Positions 17,685 through 26,937 of a stretch of 64,000 bases of DNA are shown piece by piece. Source of the DNA: Terasakiella sp033100395 (GTDB lineage: Bacteria; Pseudomonadota; Alphaproteobacteria; Rhodospirillales; Terasakiellaceae); NCBI RefSeq assembly GCF_033100395.1, contig NZ_JAWLVJ010000009.1:1-64000 (forward strand), written 5' to 3'. Under the pieces are notes generated by a model. The model had not been told where the DNA came from. It ran no database searches and worked only from the letters and a program-made list of their open reading frames with translations. Position 1 is the first letter of the stretch. Every line of letters begins with the position of its first letter. The position numbers and the translations under genes were made by a program.

Positions 17685-19616
17685 ATGAGCAATTATTGCG
17701 ATATCAAGGTGCATGACACCTTCCCGAAAATTCTGCGTTACAACGCACAGAACTGGCCCAATGATGTTGCGATGCGCGAAAAGGAATTCGGCATCTGGAA
17801 CGAATTTACCTGGGCGGACTACCACAACGAAGTAAAGCTTCTGTCTGTTGGTATGCATGCGTTGGGTTGCGGCAAGGGCGACACGGTCGGCCTGTTGGGT
17901 AAAAACCGTCCTGAATGGGTCTGGGGTGAGGTGGCTGCACAAGCCATCGGGTCCATGTCCATGGGGATTTATGAAGATTCACTGGGGCCGGAAGCCTCTT
18001 ATCTGATCAACTATGCGGAAACAAAAATCGTTATCGCAGAAGATGAAGAACAGGTGGATAAGCTTCTGGAACTGGAAGACGTAACGTCCATCAAGCACAT
18101 CATCTACTGTGACCCACGTGGCATGCGTAAATATGATGATCCTCGCCTGATGGATCACGACGATCTTAAAGAACTGGCCCGTAAAGAGTTGGAAAAAAAT
18201 CCAAACCTTTATGATGAACTGGTTGATATGGGTAAACCTGATGATGTTGCCATTCTCTGTACAACATCCGGGACAACGTCCAATCCGAAACTGACCATGC
18301 TGCAGTCCGGTCCTTTCCTGGATCATTCCCTTGCCTATCTGAACGCTGACGGTCGTGAGCCAGGTGACAACTATGTCTCGGTACTGCCGTTGCCATGGAT
18401 TATGGAACAGGTTTATGTGGTTTCGCAGGCGTTGATCGCCCGTGTGATCGTAAACTTTGTGGAAGAGCCGGAAACCATGATGGCTGACTTGCGCGAAATC
18501 GGCCCAAGCTTCGTCCTTCTTGCACCACGTGTGTGGGAAAATATCGCCGCTGACGTACGTGCCCGCATGATGGACTCCACCAAGTTTAAACAGAAAATGT
18601 TTGAATGGGGCATGAAGCTCGGCATGGAAGCACTGGATCGTGGTGAACGTTCCAAGCTGGCTGATTTCATTTTGTTCCGCGCCTTGCGTGACCGTCTTGG
18701 TTTCACAAACTTGCGCTCTGCCGCAACAGGTGGGGCTGCGATGGGGCCGGATACATTCCGTTTCTTCCTCGCCATGGGTGTTCCGTTGAAACAGCTTTAC
18801 GGTCAAACCGAAATGGCGGGTGCATATACCATCCACCGTGGTGACGACATTGATTTCGATTCCGTTGGCTTCCCGTTTGAAAATGCGGAAATCAAGATCG
18901 AAAATCCTGATGAAGAAGGCGTTGGTGAAATCGTTTCCAAGAACTCTGGTATGTTCCTGGGTTACTATAAAAACGAAGAAGCCACCAAAGAAGACGTTCG
19001 TGACGGCTGGATGTGGACTGGCGATGCTGGTTACTTCAAGAAAGAAAACGGCCATCTGGTGGTTATCGACCGGATCAAGGATCTGGCAGAAACATCCACA
19101 GGCATTCGTTTCTCCCCACAATTCATTGAGAATAAACTGAAATTCTCTCCATTTGTGGCGGAAGCTGTAATCCTGGGTAAGGACCGTCCGTATCTGTCGG
19201 CGCTGATCTGTATCCGTTTCTCCATCGTGTCCAAATGGTGTGAGCAAAACCAGATCGCCTTTACCAACTATACAAATATTTCTGCCCTGCCAGAGGTGTA
19301 TGCCCAGGTGAAAGCAGAGATCGATAAAGTAAACGCAACCCTGCCGGAAGCGCAGCAAATTCAGAAATTCGTACTGCTGTACAAAGAACTGGACGCCGAT
19401 GATGGCGAGCTGACACGTACCCGTAAGGTACGCCGCAAAGTGGTTGCAGAAAAGTACGCAGAAATCATCGATGCAATCTATGAAGATGCCCCAGAGGTAC
19501 ACATTGACACGATGATTACATTCCAGGATGGCTCCAAATCACGCATCGTGACTGACCTTGTCGTTGAAACGATGGATGGTGCCAATATTCCTCAAGCAAA
19601 AGCTGCGGCTGAATAA
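17685..19616 (+). CDS. AMP-forming acyl-CoA synthetase (long-chain type)
   Basis: The 643-residue adenylate-forming enzyme has the AMP-binding loop TTSGTTSNPK, the YGQTEM motif, WMWTGDAGYF, and DRIKDLAETSTG in the hinge region. It would activate a carboxylic acid to its CoA thioester with ATP. The frame opens at 17643 inside livG, but the ATG at 17685, one base after the livG stop, is taken (MSNYCDIKVHD). Its place between transporter genes suggests that it traps the imported acid as CoA ester. Fatty, branched-chain or aromatic acids are all possible substrates. Confidence 0.9.
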   Translation: MSNYCDIKVHDTFPKILRYNAQNWPNDVAMREKEFGIWNEFTWADYHNEVKLLSVGMHALGCGKGDTVGLLGKNRPEWVWGEVAAQAIGSMSMGIYEDSLGPEASYLINYAETKIVIAEDEEQVDKLLELEDVTSIKHIIYCDPRGMRKYDDPRLMDHDDLKELARKELEKNPNLYDELVDMGKPDDVAILCTTSGTTSNPKLTMLQSGPFLDHSLAYLNADGREPGDNYVSVLPLPWIMEQVYVVSQALIARVIVNFVEEPETMMADLREIGPSFVLLAPRVWENIAADVRARMMDSTKFKQKMFEWGMKLGMEALDRGERSKLADFILFRALRDRLGFTNLRSAATGGAAMGPDTFRFFLAMGVPLKQLYGQTEMAGAYTIHRGDDIDFDSVGFPFENAEIKIENPDEEGVGEIVSKNSGMFLGYYKNEEATKEDVRDGWMWTGDAGYFKKENGHLVVIDRIKDLAETSTGIRFSPQFIENKLKFSPFVAEAVILGKDRPYLSALICIRFSIVSKWCEQNQIAFTNYTNISALPEVYAQVKAEIDKVNATLPEAQQIQKFVLLYKELDADDGELTRTRKVRRKVVAEKYAEIIDAIYEDAPEVHIDTMITFQDGSKSRIVTDLVVETMDGANIPQAKAAAE

Positions 19617-19630
19617 GGGAGATAAACGCT

Positions 19631-20524
19631 ATGAACTGGGATCTACTTTTCCAGCTGCTGATGAATGGCCTGATTATCGGCTGTTTGTACGGTGTGGTCG
19701 CGATGTGTTTCGTACTCATCTACAAATCCACGCAAATTGTAAACTTTGCCCAGGGTGAATTCCTGCTGATCGGTGCCTGGGTGTGCTGGTGGTTCCTGAC
19801 CACCTGGGAACTGCCCTTCCTGGTCGGTTTCCTCTTTACCCTCGCTTTCATGACCGTGTTCGGGATTATCCTGCAGGTCGTGGTGCTGCGCCCGATGATT
19901 GGCGAGCCGATCATCTCGGTCATCATGGTGACCATCGGTCTGTCGCTCTTCTTCCAGGCGGGTATGAAATGGATGTTCGGTGTTGACGTACAGCCATTCC
20001 CGAAAGTGTTTGATACTGAAGTTGTTGAATTCTTCGGCTTCCAGATCCAGACAGCCTACATCATGAGTTTGGTGATCTCCTTGTTCATCATGGTTGGCTT
20101 TGCATGGTTCTTTAAATCTTCCAAACACGGTCTGGCCATGCGTGCCACAGCGTTTGACCAACAGGTGGCACAGTCTCTGGGTATTTCGGTTAAATCCGTA
20201 TTTGCTATGGCCTGGGCGATCTCGGCAGTCGTATCTGCAGTCGCTGGTGTGGTTATCGGTATCGTGAACGGCGTTTCTGACACGCTTGCCTTTATCGGTA
20301 TCAAAGTATTCCCGGCTGTGATCCTGGGTGGTCTGGACTCGATCGTTGGTGCGATCGTGGGCGGTATCATCATCGGTCTCTTGGAAAACTTCGCGGAATT
20401 TGCTGATGGTCAGTGGTTCCAGGTTGGCAACATGTACACAATCGCACCGTTCTACGTTCTGGTTATCATCCTGATGATCAAACCTTACGGCTTGTTTGGC
20501 ACAAAAGATATTGAGCGAGTATAA
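19631..20524 (+). CDS. LivH-type ABC importer permease
   Basis: The 297-residue membrane protein has about eight hydrophobic helices, the LivH signature near the N-terminus (NGLIIGCLYGVVAMCFVLIYKSTQ region, followed by IVNFAQGEFLLIG) and the conserved AISAVVSAVAGVVIG and GGLDSIVGAIVGG segments. It forms half of the inner-membrane channel with the next gene. A GGGAGA ribosome site precedes its ATG by about 7 bases. Confidence 0.92.
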   Translation: MNWDLLFQLLMNGLIIGCLYGVVAMCFVLIYKSTQIVNFAQGEFLLIGAWVCWWFLTTWELPFLVGFLFTLAFMTVFGIILQVVVLRPMIGEPIISVIMVTIGLSLFFQAGMKWMFGVDVQPFPKVFDTEVVEFFGFQIQTAYIMSLVISLFIMVGFAWFFKSSKHGLAMRATAFDQQVAQSLGISVKSVFAMAWAISAVVSAVAGVVIGIVNGVSDTLAFIGIKVFPAVILGGLDSIVGAIVGGIIIGLLENFAEFADGQWFQVGNMYTIAPFYVLVIILMIKPYGLFGTKDIERV

Positions 20525-20528
20525 ATAG

Positions 20529-21617
20529 ATGGCTGGTTATAACATGATGCGGTGCGGTGAATTCCGCACCACCTACGAGAAAGACACGACCATCTTTCCG
20601 ACCCCTATGTCGAAGAAATTCGCAATCCTTGGTGTTCTTCTCTGTGTCGTAGCACCGCTGCAATTCGGTGAATTCACCTTCGTCAGTGACTTCATGCTGA
20701 CCCTGATGATCCAGATCGGTTACATGGCTATTGCGGCCCTGGGTCTGAATATTCTGGTTGGTTTCACAGGCCAGATTTCATTGGGTCACGCAGCGTTCTT
20801 CGGGTTTGGTGCATTTGCCTCAGCCTGGATGAACAACGACTTTGGTATCCCGGTCTTCTTCGCCATCCCGTTGGCAGGGGTTCTGACCATGGCCGTCGGC
20901 ATGATCTTCGGTATGCCAGCTGCGCGTATTAAAGGTCTGTATCTGGCGATTGCGACACTGGCGTCCCAGTTTATTCTGGAAGACTTCTTTGCCCGTGCCG
21001 ACTGGTTTACTGGTGGTGCTGCCGGTGCCTTGGCGAACCCGTTTGAAATCTTTGGTTTCGTTGTTTCCGGTGACCGCAGTTACTACTACGTAGTTCTGGT
21101 TTATCTGGTGATCCTTTACATCGTAGCAGCAAACCTAATGCGTTCACGTGATGGCCGTGCTTTTGTTGCGGTCCGTGACCACTATCTGTCTGCGGAAGTT
21201 ATGGGGATCAACCTGACCTGGTATCGTGTTCTGTCCTTCGGTGTCTCTTCATTCTACGCCGGGATCGCGGGAGCACTTTATGCACACTATCTGGAATATG
21301 TATCTGTTGAAAGCTTCAACCTGCTGCTTTCAATCCAGTTTATCGGCATGATCATTATTGGTGGTCTGGGCTCTGTCATGGGCTCGTTGATGGGAACCGT
21401 CTTTATGGTTCTTCTGCCTGAGATTATGCAAATCGGTGCGGGTGCACTGGCTTCTATCCCGGGTGTTGGAAGCGAGTTCCTGGATGGCATCAACTTCTTA
21501 AAAGAAATGACAGTTGGTCTGGCAATCGTCTTGTTCCTGATCTTTGAACCGGAAGGATTGGCGCACCGCTGGAGAATGACCAAAGCTTATTGGAAGCTCT
21601 ATCCATTCTCATACTAG
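20529..21617 (+). CDS. LivM-type ABC importer permease
   Basis: This 362-residue permease has a 35-residue hydrophilic N-terminus, then multiple helices with the family stretches NILVGFTGQISLGHAAFFG and GGLGSVMGSLMGTV and an EPEGLAHRW ending. It starts two codons after the livH stop, so the permeases are coupled. About 100 bases with no gene separate it from the binding protein. Confidence 0.92.
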   Translation: MAGYNMMRCGEFRTTYEKDTTIFPTPMSKKFAILGVLLCVVAPLQFGEFTFVSDFMLTLMIQIGYMAIAALGLNILVGFTGQISLGHAAFFGFGAFASAWMNNDFGIPVFFAIPLAGVLTMAVGMIFGMPAARIKGLYLAIATLASQFILEDFFARADWFTGGAAGALANPFEIFGFVVSGDRSYYYVVLVYLVILYIVAANLMRSRDGRAFVAVRDHYLSAEVMGINLTWYRVLSFGVSSFYAGIAGALYAHYLEYVSVESFNLLLSIQFIGMIIIGGLGSVMGSLMGTVFMVLLPEIMQIGAGALASIPGVGSEFLDGINFLKEMTVGLAIVLFLIFEPEGLAHRWRMTKAYWKLYPFSY

Positions 21618-21718
21618 TTCGAGAACTTTTCGAAACTCTGTGGGGCGATAATAACAATAATAAATGCCCCGGATCACCTCTACAGGAAGGTAACTTTAAA
21701 TAAAGGGAGACGCATTAC

Positions 21719-22993
21719 ATGCGCAAATTACTTACAGGCCTTATGGCTACTTCAACTGCAATCGCTTTTGCTGGTTCTGCACTGGCTGCTGACAAAGTTC
21801 TGATTGCAAACCTGGCTGACCTGACAGGCCCAACAGCATCTGTATCGAAGCCTTTCACAGATGGTAAAAAAGACGCGGCGGCTTACATCAATGCCAACGG
21901 TGGTATCGCTGGCAAGATGATTGAACTGGACACAATCGACTATGGCTATAAAGCCCCATTGGCGATCGCACAGTACAAAAAATGGAAATCTGCTGGTGCT
22001 GCTGTAATTCAGGGCTGGGGAACAGCGGATACCGAAGCACTTGTTGGCTTCGTTGGTCGTGACAAGATCCCTTACTATTCTGCTTCTTATTCTGCGCACT
22101 TGCAGGATCCAAAAGGCAAGTCCAAGCACACCAAAAAGCCTGCACCATACAACTTCTTTGCAGGTCCTTCATACTCTGACGGTGCGCGTGCTGTAATCCA
22201 GTGGGCTGCGGAAGATGCGAAGAAAAAAGGCATTGCCAAGCCTAAGTTCGTCTTCATGGGCGACAATCACCCATATCCAAACGCTGCGAAAAAAGCGGCT
22301 GAAGGCTATGCGGCTGACCTGGGCTTTGAAGTTGGTGCAAACATTGTTTACTCCATGAAAGCGGGTGACTTCAAAGCACAGTGTCTGTCTCTGAAAGAGT
22401 CTGGTGCACACTATGCTTACCTCGCAAACACTGGCGGTTCCGGTATTTCCCTGCTGAAATCCTGTAAGTCTGTTGGTGCAACGACACAGTTCGTGACAAA
22501 CGTCTGGGGTATGGACGAAAACGTGATGAAAGCGGCTGGTACAGCGGCTGACGGCGTAGTCTTCCCGATGGGTGCAGCTGCTTATGGCGCTGATGTTCCT
22601 GGCATGAAGATGGTTAAAGCCATCAACGCTGCCGGTTCCAACAAGCCACACCACAATGTGCACTACCTGCGTGGCGTATGTTCTTTCTTCTACATGAAAG
22701 AAGCCATGGAATGGGCTGATGCCAACGGTGGTATCAAAGGCGAAAACATCAAGAAAGGTATGTACCAGAAGAAAGACTGGGTACCTGCAGGTCTTGAAGG
22801 CGTTTGCCCGGCTGGTACATGGACAGATGAAGACCACCGTGGCCACATGGACGTATTCGTCTATGCAGCGAACGTAAAAGCTGACCCGGATCCTAAAAAG
22901 TCCGTAACTGAGCTTCTGGCTGACGGCACAATCGGCATGACCAAGCTGTTTGATGCGAAGCTGGAACGTAAAGACGAGTGGCTCGGCCTCTAA
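21719..22993 (+). CDS. Periplasmic substrate-binding protein (LivK class)
   Basis: The 424-residue precursor has a Sec signal (MRKLLTGLMATSTAIAFAG, predicted cleavage after SALA at residue 23) and a type I periplasmic binding fold starting DKVLIANLADLTGPTAS. It is longer than amino acid-binding LivJ/LivK and carries four Cys (in AQCLSL, KSCKS, GVCSFF and GVCPAG) that could form disulfides. GGGAGA lies upstream of the ATG. It delivers the substrate to the LivHM/GF complex. Length and operon partners favour a carboxylic or aromatic acid over leucine. Confidence 0.9.
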   Translation: MRKLLTGLMATSTAIAFAGSALAADKVLIANLADLTGPTASVSKPFTDGKKDAAAYINANGGIAGKMIELDTIDYGYKAPLAIAQYKKWKSAGAAVIQGWGTADTEALVGFVGRDKIPYYSASYSAHLQDPKGKSKHTKKPAPYNFFAGPSYSDGARAVIQWAAEDAKKKGIAKPKFVFMGDNHPYPNAAKKAAEGYAADLGFEVGANIVYSMKAGDFKAQCLSLKESGAHYAYLANTGGSGISLLKSCKSVGATTQFVTNVWGMDENVMKAAGTAADGVVFPMGAAAYGADVPGMKMVKAINAAGSNKPHHNVHYLRGVCSFFYMKEAMEWADANGGIKGENIKKGMYQKKDWVPAGLEGVCPAGTWTDEDHRGHMDVFVYAANVKADPDPKKSVTELLADGTIGMTKLFDAKLERKDEWLGL

Positions 22994-23014
22994 GGATTAC
23001 CTTCCTGAGGTGTG

Positions 23015-23049
23015 GGAACGCCCTGGCTCTGATTATATCGGGGCGTTCC
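23015..23049 (+). terminator. Stem-loop after the binding-protein gene
   Basis: GGAACGCCC and GGGCGTTCC form a perfect 9-bp stem with a 17-base loop, 22 bases after the stop. There is no strong T run, so it more likely stabilises the binding-protein mRNA or attenuates downstream genes. Binding proteins often need higher expression than their ATPases. Confidence 0.55.
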
Positions 23050-23138
23050 TTCCACTCTTTTCATAGACCGTTATTCATTTATCCATTTTAAAGAAAATTG
23101 CCCGCATTCAAGGGCCCTTAAGAAAAAGGAAAGACGAC

Positions 23139-23966
23139 ATGGCAGAGGCAGCTTTGGCACAGGAAAATGCAGAAATGATGCTCAGCGTCAATAACATCGA
23201 AGTGGTGTATGACGAAGTGATCTTGGTTCTGCGCGGGGTGAGCCTGGATGTTCCCAAGGGCGCACTCGTTACCTTGCTGGGTCCAAACGGGGCAGGGAAA
23301 TCCACCACACTGAAAGCGATTTCAGGCTTGCTGGGCACCGAAGACGGGGAAGTTACCCGTGGGGATGTGACTTATAATGGTCAGGATATTGCTAACGGCA
23401 GCCCGGACAAAATCGTGCGTGAAGGGATTTTCCAGGTGATGGAAGGCCGACGTATTATTGAAGATATGACCGTGATTGAAAACCTGCGTCTGGGTGCTTA
23501 CACCCGTAACGACAGCGCAGCCGACATCAAGGCGGATATCGAAAAAGTATTCCACTATTTCCCACGATTGAAAGAACGCACTGGTCTTGCCGGGTATCTT
23601 TCCGGTGGGGAACAGCAGATGCTGGCAATCGGTCGTGCGATTATGTCCAAGCCGGATATGATCCTGTTGGATGAACCTTCCATGGGTCTGTCACCGCTGC
23701 TGGTGAAAGAAGTGTTCGAAATTATCCGCACACTGAATAAAGAGCTGGGCATCACTATGTTGCTGGTGGAACAGAACGCCAATATGGCGCTGAAACACTG
23801 CGATTACGGTTACATTATGGAATCGGGCAAGATCGTGCTGGATGGCACACGTGAAGAACTGCTCAACAACGAAGACGTGAAAGAATTTTACCTTGGCGGG
23901 GGCGGGGAAGAACGCAAATCGTTCAAGAACCTGAAATCTTACAAACGTCGTAAGCGTTGGCTCTAG
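23139..23966 (+). CDS. LivF-type ABC importer ATP-binding protein
   Basis: This 275-residue ATPase has Walker A GPNGAGKST, signature YLSGGEQQMLAIGRA, Walker B MILLDEPSMGLSP and LLVEQNANMAL, the LivF pattern. It has an additional N-terminal 15 residues and an unusually basic C-terminal tail (SYKRRKRWL) beyond the normal LivF end. It follows the binding protein by 145 bases that include the stem-loop at 23015. It completes the importer. Confidence 0.92.
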   Translation: MAEAALAQENAEMMLSVNNIEVVYDEVILVLRGVSLDVPKGALVTLLGPNGAGKSTTLKAISGLLGTEDGEVTRGDVTYNGQDIANGSPDKIVREGIFQVMEGRRIIEDMTVIENLRLGAYTRNDSAADIKADIEKVFHYFPRLKERTGLAGYLSGGEQQMLAIGRAIMSKPDMILLDEPSMGLSPLLVKEVFEIIRTLNKELGITMLLVEQNANMALKHCDYGYIMESGKIVLDGTREELLNNEDVKEFYLGGGGEERKSFKNLKSYKRRKRWL

Positions 23967-24022
23967 GGGCTTAGCCACATTTCGTTCGCAGATCATAAAA
24001 TTATAAAAAACAGGTATTCATC

Positions 24023-25258
24023 ATGGGCAAGCAAACAAACTTTGATGCTTTGGAAACACGCACGTCTGAAACGCGTGAAAAGGAACAATTCGCACAGTTG
24101 GCAGATCAGTTAAGTCATGCCAAACAAGGGGCGTCCTTTTTCGCAGATTTGCTGGCAGATATCGATCCTGCCAGTATCACAGACCGTGCGGCTCTGGCGA
24201 CAATTCCTGTGACACGCAAGTCCGACCTGATTGACATGCAACGCGAAAATCCACCCTTTGGCGGGATGGTTGCAGCTCCCATGGGCCGCCTGTTTCAGTC
24301 CCCGGGGCCGATTTATGATCCGGAAGGGCGTGAAGAAGATTACTGGTCAACGGCCCGCGCGTTTCATGCCGCAGGTTTCCGTGCAGGTGATGTTGTTTTA
24401 AACACGCTTTCTTATCACCTGACACCGGGGGGCTTTATTATGGACAGTGGGGCGCGTGCTTTGGGCTGTGCTGTCATCCCGGCGGGGCCTGGTAATACGG
24501 AACAACAGCTGGAAGTGATTCGTGATATTCAGCCAAACGGTTATTGCGGCACGCCATCCTTCTTTCGAATCCTTTTGGAAAAGGCTGATGAAAAAGGCAT
24601 TGATACGACGTGTTTTAAAAATGCATTGGTCACTGGCGAAGCCCTGCCGCCATCCTTGCGCGATTGGTTCAGCGCGCGCGGCATGGAAGTCGGTCAGGTT
24701 TATGCCACGGCTGATGTGGGTTCTATCGCCTATGAGACTCCGGCACGCGAAGGTCTGGTGATTGATGAAAATTCAATTGTCGAGATCGTACGTCCCGGTA
24801 CCAACGATCCGGTGGCTGAAGGTGAAGTGGGCGAGGTTGTGGTAACGAATCTGACGTCTAAAGCCTATCCGCTGATCCGTTTCGGAACGGGCGATCTGTC
24901 TGCGGTTCTGCCCGGCGTTAGCCCCTGTGGGCGCACAAACATGCGCATCAAAGGCTGGATGGGTCGTGCCGATCAACGCACCAAGGTCAAAGGGATGTTC
25001 GTGGATCCCAAACAAGTCGATGATGTTGTTAAACATTTTGACGAGGTGATCCGTGGCCGCATGATCGTCAGCAGCGATGATAATCGCGATGCCATGACGC
25101 TTCAGGTGGAAGTCGATGGCGGGGATGATACACTTGCCAAAGCCATTGGTGAACATGTTCAGGCCGTCTGTAAACTGCGCGGTGCGGTGGAATTTGTGAC
25201 TCCGGGCAGTCTTGCCAATGATGGCAAGGTGATCGATGATATCCGGACCTATGAGTAG
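24023..25258 (+). CDS. PaaK-like AMP-dependent CoA ligase
   Basis: This 411-residue member of the phenylacetate-CoA ligase branch of adenylate-forming enzymes has FQSPGPIYDPEGRE in place of the usual SSGTTG loop region, YATADVGSIAYE, LIRFGTGDLSAV and a C-terminal GMFVDPKQV domain. PaaK enzymes convert an aromatic acid such as phenylacetate to its CoA ester. The phosphate-binding loop is atypical (SPGP rather than SGTTG), so activity and substrate are uncertain. It is the last gene of the operon, 56 bases after livF, and ends before the repeat at 25271. Confidence 0.85.
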   Translation: MGKQTNFDALETRTSETREKEQFAQLADQLSHAKQGASFFADLLADIDPASITDRAALATIPVTRKSDLIDMQRENPPFGGMVAAPMGRLFQSPGPIYDPEGREEDYWSTARAFHAAGFRAGDVVLNTLSYHLTPGGFIMDSGARALGCAVIPAGPGNTEQQLEVIRDIQPNGYCGTPSFFRILLEKADEKGIDTTCFKNALVTGEALPPSLRDWFSARGMEVGQVYATADVGSIAYETPAREGLVIDENSIVEIVRPGTNDPVAEGEVGEVVVTNLTSKAYPLIRFGTGDLSAVLPGVSPCGRTNMRIKGWMGRADQRTKVKGMFVDPKQVDDVVKHFDEVIRGRMIVSSDDNRDAMTLQVEVDGGDDTLAKAIGEHVQAVCKLRGAVEFVTPGSLANDGKVIDDIRTYE

Positions 25259-25270
25259 GTAAACCTTTTC

Positions 25271-25368
25271 TGTCATCCCGGATTTATTCCGGGACAATCG
25301 GTTGCATTTAAACTCAACCGTTTCTTCATTCCTTCAATGGGTTGTCCCGGAACAAATCCGGGATGACA
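25271..25368. repeat. 98-bp palindromic intergenic repeat, copy 2
   Basis: It has the same arms as 136-232: TGTCATCCCGGA at one end, TCCGGGATGACA at the other, with inner GGGACAA and TTGTCCC. The middle again contains AACCGTTTCTT followed by CCTTC. It lies between the paaK-like gene and ccmC and could act as a terminator or mRNA end. Confidence 0.8.
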
Positions 25369-25506
25369 CGTTGTGGTGTGTGATATCTTTACTCGTTTCC
25401 CCCCTAATTATGACGACAATCTAGCCATCTTTGCCTTAATGGTGCCCAACTTAGACCTCATAAAGCGTGCAATGCGGAAAAAAGTGGGTATGGGGCCCGA
25501 GGAACT

Positions 25507-26238
25507 ATGGCTTTTAACATTAATGCATTTGCAAATCCAAAACGCTTTATGTGGCTGAGCGGCCTGCTTCTGCCATGGGTAGCGGTGATCACAGTCGGCT
25601 GTACCATTGCCGGGCTGTATTTTGCGCTGTTTGATTCACCTGTTGATTACCAGCAGGGCGAAACGGTGCGTATCATGTATATCCATGTGCCAGCTGCGAC
25701 CATGTCCATTGCGGTTTATGTATCCATGGCAATCGCTTCGGCCATGGGATTGATCTGGAAGCACCCGCTATCTGATCTGGCGGCCAAATGTATGTCCCCC
25801 ATCGGGGCGGCCTTTACATTTCTGGCGCTCTTTACCGGGTCTTTCTGGGGCAAGCCCATGTGGGGCACCTGGTGGGTGTGGGATGCACGCCTGACGTCCG
25901 AGCTTTTGCTGCTGTTTTTGTTTATGGGTCATATGGCATTACTGAATGCCTTTGACGATCCGGCACGCGGCACCAAATCAGCCAGTATCCTGTGTATCGT
26001 GGGTGTGATCAACGTGCCAATTATCAAGTTTTCTGTGGATTGGTGGAACACGTTGCACCAGCCGGCTTCTGTTGTGAAGTCCGGCGGGCCGGCCATCCAT
26101 CCCGATATGTTGCTGCCGCTGGGCCTGATGTGGTTCTGCTTCTTGGGCTATTTCACACTTGTGCTATTTATCCGCATGCGCAGCGAAATCATAGCCTCCA
26201 AAGTGCGCGCACTGCGTCTGCGCCAGGTTCATGGGTAA
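25507..26238 (+). CDS. ccmC: Cytochrome c maturation heme transporter CcmC
   Basis: The 243-residue, six-helix inner-membrane protein has the Trp-rich heme-handling motif (WGTWWVWDARLTSE) and two conserved His in YIHVPAA and LHQPASV. CcmC loads heme onto CcmE in the periplasm. It is the first gene of the cluster. ccmA and ccmB, which usually precede it in proteobacteria, are absent; the upstream region is a repeat and about 140 unassigned bases. Confidence 0.95.
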   Translation: MAFNINAFANPKRFMWLSGLLLPWVAVITVGCTIAGLYFALFDSPVDYQQGETVRIMYIHVPAATMSIAVYVSMAIASAMGLIWKHPLSDLAAKCMSPIGAAFTFLALFTGSFWGKPMWGTWWVWDARLTSELLLLFLFMGHMALLNAFDDPARGTKSASILCIVGVINVPIIKFSVDWWNTLHQPASVVKSGGPAIHPDMLLPLGLMWFCFLGYFTLVLFIRMRSEIIASKVRALRLRQVHG

Positions 26239-26253
26239 GGGGAGATCGAAGAG

Positions 26254-26424
26254 ATGAATGAATTTTTCGAAATGGGTGGTCACGGCATTTACATCTGGCC
26301 TTGTTACGGTCTCGCTGCTGCTTTGCTGATCGCCCTTTTGGTCGCCAGCATCCAGAGCCTGTCAAAAAGTAAAAAAGATCTCTCCATGATGGAGCAGCTT
26401 TCAAATCAGGAAAGTGAAGTCTGA
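26254..26424 (+). CDS. ccmD: Cytochrome c maturation small membrane protein CcmD
   Basis: This 56-residue protein starts MNEFFEMGGHGIYIWPCYG, has one membrane helix (about 16-33) and a basic cytoplasmic segment SLSKSKKD. The GGHGxYIWPxYG start is the CcmD signature. It helps release holo-CcmE from CcmABC. GGGGAGA lies upstream, and the stop overlaps the ccmE start (ATGA). Confidence 0.9.
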   Translation: MNEFFEMGGHGIYIWPCYGLAAALLIALLVASIQSLSKSKKDLSMMEQLSNQESEV

Positions 26425-26936
26425 TGAAAAGAAAAACACGTCGCCTCTATATGGTATTGGTTGGCCTGTGCGCGTTGGGCGCTGTGGCTGCCATCGTTCT
26501 TGCTGCGCTTGAAGATGATATCGTTTTCTTCTTCAGCCCGACAGAAATCATGGAAAAAGATAAAATCCGCCCCGATCAGCGTATCCGCATCGGTGGTCTG
26601 GTTGAGGCCGGATCGGTGGAAAAGGCTGCTGATGGCGTGACCAACCTGTTTGCGGTGACTGACATGGCCCACACCATTCAGGTGGAATATAAGGGCATCC
26701 TGCCGGACCTGTTCCGCGAAGGTCAGGGTGTTGTGACGGAAGGCTATTTCAAAGGAAAAACTCTGATTGCTGATGAAGTGCTGGCGAAACACGATGAAAA
26801 CTACATGCCGCCGGAAGTGGCTGATGCATTGAAAAAATCCGGTGCCTGGAAAGAGGGTGAACCTTTGAGCGAAGCACTGAAAAACGGTCACGTTCCAGAT
26901 TACGAGCCCGAAGAATCAAAAGCGAAAGATTATTGA
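26424..26936 (+). CDS. ccmE: Cytochrome c maturation heme chaperone CcmE
   Basis: This 170-residue periplasmic protein is anchored by an N-terminal helix (residues 9-28). The heme-binding His123 and the conserved Tyr127 are visible in AKHDENYMPPEV. The OB-fold core includes the FRIGGLV-like stretch RIRIGGLVE. CcmE carries heme covalently from CcmC to CcmF. The next gene begins directly after the stop. Confidence 0.95.
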   Translation: MKRKTRRLYMVLVGLCALGAVAAIVLAALEDDIVFFFSPTEIMEKDKIRPDQRIRIGGLVEAGSVEKAADGVTNLFAVTDMAHTIQVEYKGILPDLFREGQGVVTEGYFKGKTLIADEVLAKHDENYMPPEVADALKKSGAWKEGEPLSEALKNGHVPDYEPEESKAKDY

Positions 26937-26937
26937 T

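Noticed and set aside
17979..19502. 507-codon frame antisense to the acyl-CoA synthetase
   Set aside because: Mirror-strand shadow of a well-supported gene with no ribosome site or family features.
25373..25558. 61-codon frame before ccmC
   Set aside because: It overlaps the repeat and ccmC start and has no motif; ccmC starts at 25507.
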